NCBI GenBank assembly: GCA_905221605.1
Contig: CAJNDS010002422.1
Span: 321,376 to 351,375 of the forward strand
Direction of reading: 5' to 3'
Source: Symbiodinium natans
Lineage: Eukaryota > Sar > Dinophyceae > Suessiales > Symbiodiniaceae
Length of the DNA stretch: 30,000 bases
The notes under the pieces were generated by a model that was given only the letters and a program-made list of their open reading frames with translations, did not search any database and had not been told where the DNA came from. Shown one piece after another: positions 8,598-16,572 of this stretch (its first letter is position 1; every line of letters starts with the position of its first letter). The translations under genes and the position numbers were made by a program.

Positions 8598-11500
8598 TCC
8601 CCACAGTGCTAGTAGGTCTATAATCCTTTGTCCAGCCAGAGCTTTTTGTTAACAAATCTGCTAACTGTACCACACCCGCACAATGTTTGGAAGTCACATA
8701 GCCTGATTGAAGGTGTTCAAACAGCCAGTTTGCTTTGATCCGAAGATGACGAGTTCTCCAGCTGCTTCCACCACTTGCTATCGCCAAGGCTGCCGTGCTG
8801 TCAGACCTCACCTCCCTTTTGTCAACTCTTACATCCAAATCACACAACATGGACTCAACGCTCAGCATCCCCAGGGTCCCGTTCAGAATGGCAATCAGTT
8901 CGCTCTCCCCCGTTGAAAGAGAGGTCAGACTTTGTCTCCCCGATCTCCAGAGGATTGGCGTTCCGGCCCACATCACTGCCCATCCTTCGTGCGACCGGCC
9001 TCCCTCAGGAGCGAACGCAGCATCGCAGTACATAGACAGTTGATTTCCATCAAAGGTGATGCCCAGCCGATACCACCTGGTTTTGAACAGATACCCCAAA
9101 GCTCGCTGTCCAAGTTGAATTGCCCTTCGTGGTGAGCGGGTCGATAGCGAGGCCATGATCGAGGACAAATAGGCTAAGTCAGGTCTGGAACGCTGACTCA
9201 GCCATAAGATTTCGCCTGTTCGCTGTTGGGCATCGCGAATGTCCTGCAAATTTGCACCTGCTTCCTCTTCCGGTACCTCCAAAACAGCGTGCTCCCTGCT
9301 AAGTGGAACTTTGCAGCAATGAGGATTTTCCACCCCATGGCTCCTCAGCAGCTCCTGTACATATGCCCCCTGCGATATGCTCAGTGATCCATTATCCTCA
9401 TAATGCAACTCCATTCCAAGAAACCTCGGGTCGACATCCCGTTGTAACAATCGCAGATCAGATGTCTCCCAGAGGGTCTGAATTTCCTTGGCCAACTGCC
9501 TTATCACAGGTTCCTGTCCACACAGCAAGAAATCGTCGACATAGACCACCACAACCGCTTGGACCCTCTCATGTTCATCCCGCACTGTCCACCAGCTTGT
9601 AATGGCCTTCCCTTGTCGCATGCACCAAATGGCCCCAGCTATCGTTACCTTGAGTCCAGCCAACTGTTTGTCTCTGTATGCTCCCCATAGCCTCGGAGAT
9701 TCTTTAAGTCCATACAATGCACGAACCAACCCCCAAAGTTCCCAGGAGCTCGTTATTCCCATCCTTTCCAGAAGTTTTGGTGGCTGTATCATGATCACTG
9801 GGTCGCCCTTTGTCTCTCCTATCGGAGTACGAAGAAAAGCAGTAACCACGTCCAAAACACCAATCACCCAGGAGTTTTTTACTGTCATGACCAATGCAGC
9901 CCTCACAGATTCCGCAGGAGCAGCTTCGGTGTAGACTGATCCACATTCATTTGTTGCCATGTTGCCACACACCACCAGTCGTGCTTTTCGCTTAAACCAC
10001 GTAGTTGGGTCGGTGGTCACAGCATCATCCCTTGGCTTTATCGTGAAGACAAACTTCGCAGGTAGTCGTTGTGCACCTGGTCGAGCAAACCATCGATTTC
10101 GCTCCTCCGTGCCAACCAGCAATTTTTGTATGGCAACCGATACGCTGTTGACTTCTTTTCGTATCGCTGGCTCCCATGCCTCAATGTTGGCCACTACCTC
10201 GTCTGGGTGCACATTGTGAGTGACTTCCAATGGGCTTGCCAGTTCCGAAAGCAGCTTCTCGATGTTCCTCGTGTATCCCACCTCGACTTTCTTGGCGGAT
10301 GGAGCTTCTGGGAGTGGTTTTTCCAGCAATGGATCTATACACACCCATCCCTTGTCAATCTCCAAGTAGTTGTTTCCACTTCCATCAGCTGGTGGCACTT
10401 CGTGTCCTTCAGTCGCGACTCCCTGAAGCTTCACATCGCTTCGTAGTCCAGCCTCCGGGAATTGAAACGTGGGCACCACGAAGCCTAATTCCTCCAGTCG
10501 CTCTATATCTTCATAGGTGAGTTTGCCCATGCACTCAGGGGTGTAGCCGATCAACACCTGCCTTTCTCCCTTCCATGGTAGGATTTGATGTCGCCTTCGA
10601 GGGGAAAACACATTGCAGGTATTCATCGTCAATGGCAGCAATTGTCCATACATTTCTCGACCATCCTTGTCTAGCGCCTTCGTGACCTTTCCGGTGACCA
10701 CATCCCCAGACTCCAGCTCTACCCACAACTCACCTCCTTTGTCCGGGCACACAATCGGAACCACATAATTGTACGAGGCTCCAGCATTGTTTTGATCTTG
10801 ATGGACTCCTCGCTCTACGTTCCTCGCCACCCACATTGCAGTGAAGGTTGCTGAAGGTTCAGTGTCCGTGATAATCCCCGCCATGAGTTTCGTCAGCTCC
10901 GGGAACTCAAGTGACCCTCTCATAGTTCCGACCACACCTCCATGACGGTAAGCACCGAACTTCCTCATCTCAAAGAAGCCTAGCGCTCCGAGCTCCTCCA
11001 CTAGCATTTTTGCGTCCTCAAGGTTCCAAGTCTCGAGCAACTCAGCGGCTCTCGAAGTTGCGTATTTGGCGATCTCCTCCTGGGACGGGTTGGGAACTTG
11101 AAGCTTTCTCTCTGCCGGCCTTCTTTTCCCTGTGATCCTTCGCCTTGCCACAGGATCAGGCAATTCGACATCCAGCTCGTCGACAGGAGGTCCTGGGTCA
11201 TGCAGATGGGCACGGACATGCATGGTGTGAAGAAATCCTCCTTTGTCTTCAGGTCCATCATCCCCAGGAGGTATGTAGACCAGGTGGCCATTGTCTATGA
11301 GTCCACTTAGACCCACATAGTGTCCCGAAGTCCACTTAGATTCCAGCGCTTCAGCTTTCCTCCTTGGTCCCTTGGCAGTAAACGGCCTCTTCTTCAAGTG
11401 AACTCTTGATCCAAATGGAGCCATCAATTTTGACCTCCATCCAAGGACCTTTGCCCGCTGCTCTGCTGCTGCTGCTGTTTCCACTGCGGCTGGCCAAAGT

Positions 11501-12540
11501 TCCAATGGCAATCCTCCTCCTCGAAGTAGTGTCCGGGCACGATCCTTGATCCAGCGAACCGTCCTCTCGGCCATTCCGTTCGACTGAGGAACTCCTGGCT
11601 CACTCCAAGTTGCACGGATTCCTTGGTTCCGCAGCCATGCCCGGAAGTGGGTGGAGAAAAACTCCCCTCGATCAGCATGAAATCTCATCACCGGCATTCC
11701 CAAACTGGCAATGTAAAGCACAACATCTTGTAGAGCAGCTCGAATCGTTGCATTCTTGTTGTCTGGCAGCGCGGTCGAGAACACCAAGTAGCTCATCTCC
11801 GGGGCTTCACAATCTCCTTGGACCATCACCTTGTGACCCTTTCCAACGGCTGGCTCACCATCCTCTCCAGATGACTCAAGGGGATTCTTCTTGTCATCGG
11901 CCTCCTCGCCAGATTCTGGTACATCTTCGTCGCCAAAACTCCCTTGAGCTGGTTCATCGACCACTTCATCTTCCAAAACCAGCTCGCCCTCCTCGTTGCT
12001 GCGGATATCATCTTCTCGCACTTCACCAGGAGGTTCTTCTTGGTGGTTTGGCGCTGCTTCAAGATCCAGCTCCTTGTCTCCCAGTGGTCCTATTCCACCG
12101 CCATCTCCGTTGTCCTCTTCTGGAAGATGTAGCCCAGGACCTTGCGGGAGATCTCCTCCTCGATAAGATTTGAGGAACTCAGTTGGGAAGGCATAGCGAG
12201 CCACCAGGATGTATCTCATGGACTTGGTCAAACTTCCTCTCACCATCGTGTCTAAACCAGGTTTGATTGGTCCCGTGAGATCCGAAGTCAACACGTAGGA
12301 GTCGGGGTGGCTGATTCTGGCGTGTCTTTTTCCAACTCCTCGCGACATCACGCAGGTCAAGCCGTCACGGCGAAAAGGTTCGTGGTTATTCTCGACGTGT
12401 TTTTGCCAAGCCCTTTCACTCAGGGCCAGCAATGAGGGAGATTTCGTCCACATATGGAATCCTACCAGCGTCGCTCTCACCAACCCAGGGGACCATCGAG
12501 AGGTAGTCGTTGTTTCACCTTCTGATCGATCAGCCTCCAC
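8437..12540 (-). CDS. pol: Pol part 2: integrase, reverse transcriptase, RNase H
   Basis: A 1367-codon ORF. Integrase: a degenerate HHCC zinc site (H48, H53, Gly60 where Cys is expected, C63), then catalytic D87 (SDLTGP), D290 (HADRGEFF) and E325 (NGMAERT). D87 and D290 are ~200 residues apart because of a highly acidic insert at about 125-248. Reverse transcriptase: D897 in GVLDVVTAFL and the YVDD box at 1000-1003, after KARLVVCG (852-859). RNase H: YCDAAFA (D1173), STGESEL (1209-1215), RSDSTAAL (D1247) and QLADLLTK (D1295). All RT and RNase H catalytic residues are present. After LADLLTK the frame is lost at a run of five A (8643-8647), and the natural continuation is in the next ORF. The first ~14 codons overlap the preceding ORF. 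Confidence 0.95.
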   Translation of the reverse strand: MEADRSEGETTTTSRWSPGLVRATLVGFHMWTKSPSLLALSERAWQKHVENNHEPFRRDGLTCVMSRGVGKRHARISHPDSYVLTSDLTGPIKPGLDTMVRGSLTKSMRYILVARYAFPTEFLKSYRGGDLPQGPGLHLPEEDNGDGGGIGPLGDKELDLEAAPNHQEEPPGEVREDDIRSNEEGELVLEDEVVDEPAQGSFGDEDVPESGEEADDKKNPLESSGEDGEPAVGKGHKVMVQGDCEAPEMSYLVFSTALPDNKNATIRAALQDVVLYIASLGMPVMRFHADRGEFFSTHFRAWLRNQGIRATWSEPGVPQSNGMAERTVRWIKDRARTLLRGGGLPLELWPAAVETAAAAEQRAKVLGWRSKLMAPFGSRVHLKKRPFTAKGPRRKAEALESKWTSGHYVGLSGLIDNGHLVYIPPGDDGPEDKGGFLHTMHVRAHLHDPGPPVDELDVELPDPVARRRITGKRRPAERKLQVPNPSQEEIAKYATSRAAELLETWNLEDAKMLVEELGALGFFEMRKFGAYRHGGVVGTMRGSLEFPELTKLMAGIITDTEPSATFTAMWVARNVERGVHQDQNNAGASYNYVVPIVCPDKGGELWVELESGDVVTGKVTKALDKDGREMYGQLLPLTMNTCNVFSPRRRHQILPWKGERQVLIGYTPECMGKLTYEDIERLEELGFVVPTFQFPEAGLRSDVKLQGVATEGHEVPPADGSGNNYLEIDKGWVCIDPLLEKPLPEAPSAKKVEVGYTRNIEKLLSELASPLEVTHNVHPDEVVANIEAWEPAIRKEVNSVSVAIQKLLVGTEERNRWFARPGAQRLPAKFVFTIKPRDDAVTTDPTTWFKRKARLVVCGNMATNECGSVYTEAAPAESVRAALVMTVKNSWVIGVLDVVTAFLRTPIGETKGDPVIMIQPPKLLERMGITSSWELWGLVRALYGLKESPRLWGAYRDKQLAGLKVTIAGAIWCMRQGKAITSWWTVRDEHERVQAVVVVYVDDFLLCGQEPVIRQLAKEIQTLWETSDLRLLQRDVDPRFLGMELHYEDNGSLSISQGAYVQELLRSHGVENPHCCKVPLSREHAVLEVPEEEAGANLQDIRDAQQRTGEILWLSQRSRPDLAYLSSIMASLSTRSPRRAIQLGQRALGYLFKTRWYRLGITFDGNQLSMYCDAAFAPEGGRSHEGWAVMWAGTPILWRSGRQSLTSLSTGESELIAILNGTLGMLSVESMLCDLDVRVDKREVRSDSTAALAIASGGSSWRTRHLRIKANWLFEHLQSGYVTSKHCAGVVQLADLLTKSSGWTKDYRPTSTVGNAMHWSKNLPYRNTKRSGADSGCDDMLLVGVDNRGYKRGSHHRGGGLQERHTT

Positions 12541-14129
12541 TCCAACATCCTGAAGGGCTGGAAATAGGGGATGTTCGTTCCTATTGTTGTAGGCGAAGAC
12601 GACGATGCACCCATGCCCTGCTGGTCAAAGCTGACTCTGAATTGACCTGACTCCTCCTGGAACAACTCCCACAACGGCATCTTCCACAGAGACCCTCTTT
12701 TTGTAGTTTCCCCAGGATGCTCCAAGAAAAACCCGACAGACCTCCTCCTATTGTTCCCTTTGGCTCTCGTGAGTCGACCAGAAGTAGCAACCACATGCAG
12801 CCACAGCATCCGAACAATCACTGCCAAGTTCTTTAGCGCCAGCGGCTGCCTGTGGTTTAACGCTGTCACCAAATCGGTTCGGCCAGGTGGTCCCCCAAAG
12901 ATCAAGGCCACTCGACCTTCCCGAGCTCCCCATATCAGCATCCGCCATACTCTTTCGCTGAGAATGTCTTGCCCTTTGCATCGATCTACATCCAGTTCTA
13001 AGACGGCGGTGTCTCCTCTATCCAGCTTGAAGAACTCGAGGTGACTCTCCTTGCCAGCACACAGGTGGACCACCCAACGCTTGGCCCTCAGCAGAGATCT
13101 TCGCTGGGCACGAGTCAAAAACTCGATTGGCTTGAGGACATCCCACCCTGATTCGGGTAAGGCGGAAGGGACTACACCATTCAAGCACTCACCCGGCAAA
13201 TCCTGTAGGAAAGGTGCATCCCTCAAAGCCCTCAGCCCCATTTCTCTGTTGCCATTGTTGGTGTAGTGCATGAGGTACTCGAACCACGACTTGTCCATGC
13301 CTGCTGCTACTGCTGCGATTCTGTCCTGGGTCTCCAAGGTCTCATTCTCCAATCGCTCCCTCTTTCGCTCCTCCAAGCGAGCAATCAGCGTTAAGGCCTC
13401 GACCTCACACATTTCCGGGCAACCACTGCTCACATTGAGCCTCGTCTGTCCTCCATTTTCATCCAAGAGCAAGCATTCGTCTGGGGACCAATGAAGTGTA
13501 TATCCCAATGTCTTCACCAATTCACCCAGGGGAACTATTGTTTGTCCCTCCACCTCGGCCCCGATTGTCTTGGGTGGCATGAGAAGTGAACCAGCCTGAT
13601 TCATCTTCATTTGAAGCGAATGACTTCCTGCCAGCTGAACCATCACCGGCTCCGACTGACTCCACTCCTCCCATGAAGTTGCGCTTCTCAACGCGTGGGT
13701 TGCTCCTGAGTCCAGCAGTGCGGTCGTCGTCCTCAAGGAGCACACTCGGATGTCCTTCACGATGAGAACCCGAAGGGATGAGGTTTTCTCTGGGCTTTTA
13801 TCCCCTTCCGCTGCCTCAGGTCGCTGCCCCTGCGCTTGGACAATCTGTTGGGCCGCCTGAACTAGCGACTCCAGGGTCCAAGGCACGCCTTGAACTGCTG
13901 CCCCACTTCCTTCTTCCACGGCCACTGATGCTGCAACAGGTCCATTCGTGGTGGTAGAAGTGCTCGAGGTCGGCTTGTTGGTAGGCGAGGTGGGCTGAGG
14001 ATGAGGTTGATTTTCCCTTCGACCCACCCTTGCCCACTGGGCACTCTTTCTGTCGGTGGCTTTCGCTCCCACACTGAAGACACTTCTTGCTCCTCGTCTC
14101 CCTATCCAAACTCGCCATGGAATGAGCAT
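12477..14129 (-). CDS. pol: Pol part 1: aspartic protease and SAM-methyltransferase-like domain
   Basis: A 550-codon ORF; roughly the first 35 codons overlap the Gag zinc region in another frame and are probably not translated. The retropepsin active site is LLDSGATH, with catalytic Asp at residue 140. Residues ~350-520 resemble a C5-type methyltransferase fold: HLCAGKE (355-361, motif I-like), LELDVDRCKG (377-386, motif II-like), IFGGPPGRT (410-418, motif IV-like), FFLEHPGE (467-474, motif VI-like) and a PTT-GTN segment near 513-519. In a true cytosine methyltransferase the motif IV PP is followed by the catalytic Cys; here it is Gly416 (GGC at 12882-12884). Known: cytosine methyltransferases carried by retrotransposons have been reported from Symbiodinium. 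Inferred: this domain is related but probably catalytically dead, or has another role. The frame change into Gag lies near 14000-14030. Confidence 0.85.
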   Translation of the reverse strand: MLIPWRVWIGRRGARSVFSVGAKATDRKSAQWARVGRRENQPHPQPTSPTNKPTSSTSTTTNGPVAASVAVEEGSGAAVQGVPWTLESLVQAAQQIVQAQGQRPEAAEGDKSPEKTSSLRVLIVKDIRVCSLRTTTALLDSGATHALRSATSWEEWSQSEPVMVQLAGSHSLQMKMNQAGSLLMPPKTIGAEVEGQTIVPLGELVKTLGYTLHWSPDECLLLDENGGQTRLNVSSGCPEMCEVEALTLIARLEERKRERLENETLETQDRIAAVAAGMDKSWFEYLMHYTNNGNREMGLRALRDAPFLQDLPGECLNGVVPSALPESGWDVLKPIEFLTRAQRRSLLRAKRWVVHLCAGKESHLEFFKLDRGDTAVLELDVDRCKGQDILSERVWRMLIWGAREGRVALIFGGPPGRTDLVTALNHRQPLALKNLAVIVRMLWLHVVATSGRLTRAKGNNRRRSVGFFLEHPGETTKRGSLWKMPLWELFQEESGQFRVSFDQQGMGASSSSPTTIGTNIPYFQPFRMLEWRLIDQKVKQRLPLDGPLGW

Positions 14130-15747
14130 AGTTGCACTTCATTCCCCGTCTGCAGCCAGTGGATTTCATGAAGTAGCGACAAAGCTCCCCCTTTTCCTTA
14201 TCCTTTGCCTTGTCCGTCTTGTCCAAGGCCCGGGCATCAGCAGCTCTCACCTTTGGTGTTGGTGTCGTTGAGGTTGTTGCCACAAGAGTCTCGAGCTCTG
14301 CTTGTAGGTGTTTTTGGTAAGCCATGACCTGGTCCAGAGACGGTTGCCCATCCAGTCGTAGGGTGGTTCGCAGCATTGCAGTTCGGAACGATGCATCCTC
14401 AGACCCTTGGATGTACTTGCTTGTAACTGAAGCCAGTCCTTTTGCCAGCACCGAAGGATCAGGGGGACTCATCTTGACCGCCTGACATCTGGAAAGCCAC
14501 CGAGGCCATGCTCGCACCACTTTGAGGGCCTCAGCCAAGGAATCTCCACCCTGAAGAAATTCGCTGGGGGTTTGTAGCCGACGGAGCATCTCATAGCGCT
14601 CGGCGCTGCCTCCAGGTTGAAACAGGGTATGCAGTCGGAACAACATCTTCACTGTATCCTGAGTCAGTCTCTGAGAAACCATGTCAGCTCGCAAACTTTC
14701 GTCCATTGCTCCCAGCATCATCGATGTTACTCGGGCATTAAGTCGGACCCATCTTCCAGTACAGAGCTCAAAAGACTGCTCGGGAAACACCTGTAGCCGC
14801 TCCAAAGGGGTTGCGCCAAGCCAGCGGTGGTATGTGCCATCCACCTGCTTGATGACAAGTTGCCACCATTGTCCGCTGCTCTCACTCACGTCCGACATGA
14901 CTGACCCTGCTACTTCCAGCCAATCTTGAAACTCCAAAGCAGCCGTCGCCAGCGAATCACCTCTCAGTTGGGGTATTGGTGCCAGGTTGGTTGTTCCAGG
15001 CTTTACGATCTCGACCAGCTGGCTTGACGAAGTCGCCTTGGACATGGCTTGCATCTGCAGGTCTTGTAGCTGCTTCATCCCCTGAGTCAAGGCATTCAGT
15101 ACAGCGGCATCCGAACCTGCTCTTGGTGGAGGCGGTGGACTCGGAGATCTTACTCTTCCCATGATCGATTCCAGCAATCCCGGTGTTACTGTGCTGGCTG
15201 GAGGCAGTGGTGCTGTACTCAAGCGGGGAAACGACTGGGCCTCACTTTCATGGACATATGGTCTTGAAGAAATGCCTGTTTGTTGACCACCTGACCATGT
15301 GTCAGGAGGTGCTGGCACGGACGCTGCTTCGCGATCTGGAAGTCCGGGCCCCTCCCCAATCTCAGCAACCAGTCCTGGGGCTTGTGTTGGGCCAGCAGCA
15401 GCGGGATTCTCATTTCGTGTCCACGGACTCCAGGCTTGCTCGGTCTCCCGTTGTCGATATCGCTCGAGCTCAGCGTGGAGGTCCTTATTCCTGTCCTCAG
15501 CCTGCTGCAATCTGTTAAGCAATCCACCCAATTGTCGCTGCACCTCGGCCTGTATCGCTTCCGCAGGCACTGAAGACGAGCTCGGGGGCGTTGCTGCAGG
15601 GGCCTTCGGCTGGGACCCCATGGGAGACCTCAGCACAAATGCTCTTCCGCCTGGTGGCGACGATCGAGAGCTCCCAGCCAAAGGACTCGGGTAGTTTTCC
15701 CCGTGTCCTCCCATCGACATGTAGGCATCTCCATTCCTGAAAACCAA
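13816..15747 (-). CDS. gag: Gag-like protein with CCCH and CCHC zinc motifs
   Basis: A 643-codon ORF. Its nominal start is TTG at 15747, and the first ATG in frame lies ten codons later; translation probably enters from the upstream ORF. Residues 1-60 are Gly, Pro and Ser rich. Residues ~62-105 form a likely coiled coil (heptad Leu, many Gln and Glu). About 270-490 resembles the copia Gag core (motif ALEFQDWLE). The nucleocapsid end has a C-x8-C-x5-C-x3-H finger (C523, C532, C538, H542) followed by a retroviral-type knuckle C-x2-C-x4-H-x4-C (C556, C559, H564, C569). Known: Gag forms the virus-like particle and CCHC knuckles bind the RNA genome. The CCCH finger is an unusual addition. The final ~70 codons overlap the protease ORF and probably follow a shifted frame. 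Confidence 0.85.
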   Translation of the reverse strand: MVFRNGDAYMSMGGHGENYPSPLAGSSRSSPPGGRAFVLRSPMGSQPKAPAATPPSSSSVPAEAIQAEVQRQLGGLLNRLQQAEDRNKDLHAELERYRQRETEQAWSPWTRNENPAAAGPTQAPGLVAEIGEGPGLPDREAASVPAPPDTWSGGQQTGISSRPYVHESEAQSFPRLSTAPLPPASTVTPGLLESIMGRVRSPSPPPPPRAGSDAAVLNALTQGMKQLQDLQMQAMSKATSSSQLVEIVKPGTTNLAPIPQLRGDSLATAALEFQDWLEVAGSVMSDVSESSGQWWQLVIKQVDGTYHRWLGATPLERLQVFPEQSFELCTGRWVRLNARVTSMMLGAMDESLRADMVSQRLTQDTVKMLFRLHTLFQPGGSAERYEMLRRLQTPSEFLQGGDSLAEALKVVRAWPRWLSRCQAVKMSPPDPSVLAKGLASVTSKYIQGSEDASFRTAMLRTTLRLDGQPSLDQVMAYQKHLQAELETLVATTSTTPTPKVRAADARALDKTDKAKDKEKGELCRYFMKSTGCRRGMKCNYAHSMASLDRETRSKKCLQCGSESHRQKECPVGKGGSKGKSTSSSAHLAYQQADLEHFYHHEWTCCSISGRGRRKWGSSSRRALDPGVASSGGPTDCPSAGAAT

Positions 15748-16169
15748 ACACCACGAGGTGGCACCAAAGATTGTACTGATCGTGGCGTAAAATACCCATG
15801 CGCTGATTGCCCTGCACTCCCACCAGTTCTTTCAGATTCAGAGGGCCTGGCCCGATCATCAGTCGTCAGATTCGTAGGTTCCGCCTGCAGATGTCGTGGT
15901 CCATTCTCCTCTGTCCCCACACGGTCGAAGTCTCCAGGTTGTGTCACCGAAGGCCTCGGGGCATTTTCCATAGTGCCATAGCCTCTCGGAGCATCACTTT
16001 CCAGCACAGCTTGCAAGTTTGCCGCTTCTTGGCTTGTCATCGGAACATCCGAGACCTGTCTTCCCGGTCCATCGCAGACCTGGCTTTCAGGCTCATCCTC
16101 ACGATGAGCAACAAAGGGCTCTATCCCATTTGCCAGCGGAGTGTCAGTAGCCGGCGGTTGGGCCATCAT
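15630..16169 (-). CDS. N-terminal ORF of the copia polyprotein (leader or Gag N-terminus)
   Basis: A 179-codon ORF whose first ATG (ATGATGGCC) lies within the primer-binding site, so it is the first start codon of a genomic transcript. The protein is acidic and rich in Pro, Glu, Thr and Ser through about residue 130, with no recognised domain. The last ~45 residues overlap the Gag ORF in another frame. Where the true path joins Gag is not clear: a -1 shift or a 1-nt indel between about 15830 and 15740 would link them. The Gag frame has stops just above 15833, so Gag cannot simply start further upstream in frame. I looked for a canonical X XXY YYZ slippery heptamer there and saw none. A short intron ending at the TTTTCAG near 15738 is an alternative explanation. 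Confidence 0.6.
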   Translation of the reverse strand: MMAQPPATDTPLANGIEPFVAHREDEPESQVCDGPGRQVSDVPMTSQEAANLQAVLESDAPRGYGTMENAPRPSVTQPGDFDRVGTEENGPRHLQAEPTNLTTDDRARPSESERTGGSAGQSAHGYFTPRSVQSLVPPRGVWFSGMEMPTCRWEDTGKTTRVLWLGALDRRHQAEEHLC

Positions 16170-16173
16170 AACC
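16160..16173 (-). promoter_or_regulatory. Primer-binding site, half-tRNA iMet type
   Basis: Immediately inside the 5' LTR the minus strand reads GGTTATGATGGCCC. The first eight bases are complementary to the anticodon loop and 3' stem of an initiator tRNA-Met (UCAUAACC). Drosophila copia is known to prime from an internal fragment of this tRNA. The match beyond eight bases is imperfect, so the exact primer is uncertain. The first ATG of the element lies inside this site. Confidence 0.6.
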
Positions 16174-16461
16174 TATTGAAATTTCCCGTGGCCTGGAATC
16201 AATCGCAGCCCAGCAATCTGAAACCATGGCGCTCGATCATTTTTGCTTCGTAGCAAGAGTCAACGAATGCGAACTATGTCTGTCGAGTCATATGCACAAA
16301 AGCAGTGGGGTGTTGTACAAATGTCTGCTGCATATGCTCGTAAATGTGTTGTACATCTGCATGACATCATGTCGTGCCCAAGGTGCCTTTCGTAGCCGCA
16401 ACCTTGCGGGAGTTGTCCACACATCGGCCTTGCAGCATGGAACTGAAATCATCCTTTAACA
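16174..16461 (-). repeat. 5' LTR of the copia element
   Basis: In element orientation it starts TGTTAAAGGATG and ends in AATA, directly followed by the primer-binding site. A TG...CA boundary would put the inner end at 16177, three bases further in. The AATA end is preferred because it gives both a perfect 5-bp target duplication and a PBS with no gap. It should carry the promoter, but I could not identify a TATA box with confidence. It differs from the other LTR by one A/G near 16263 and one G/T near 16348. Confidence 0.93.
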
Positions 16462-16572
16462 ACCCTAAACCCTAAACCCTAAACCCTAAACCCTAAACCC
16501 TAAACCCTAAACCCTAAACCCTAAACCCTAAACCCTAAACCCTAAACCCTAAACCCAAACCCTAAACCCTAA
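16462..16572 (-). repeat. CCCTAAA array, right flank of the copia insertion
   Basis: Begins with the duplicated ACCCT and continues in register for about 15 units, so it was one array with 7205-7354. Confidence 0.97.

Larger units (their letters stand above)
7355..16461 (-). mobile_element. Complete Ty1/copia LTR retrotransposon inserted in a telomeric repeat
   Basis: Seen: two 288-bp direct repeats (7355-7642 and 16174-16461) bracket 8.5 kb holding gag and pol motifs on the minus strand in copia order (Gag, protease, integrase, reverse transcriptase, RNase H). The element is flanked by a 5-bp duplication, ACCCT, at 7350-7354 and 16462-16466. CCCTAAA repeats continue in register on both sides, so the pre-insertion site is a telomeric array. 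A primer-binding site abuts the 5' LTR and a GAGGAGGAG purine tract abuts the 3' LTR. Known: integrase before RT is the copia (Pseudoviridae) order, and copia integrases make 5-bp duplications. Inferred: the two near-identical LTRs imply a recent insertion. The coding region is broken into five overlapping ORFs that alternate between two frames, so the copy is either frameshifted or uses recoding. Confidence 0.95.
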
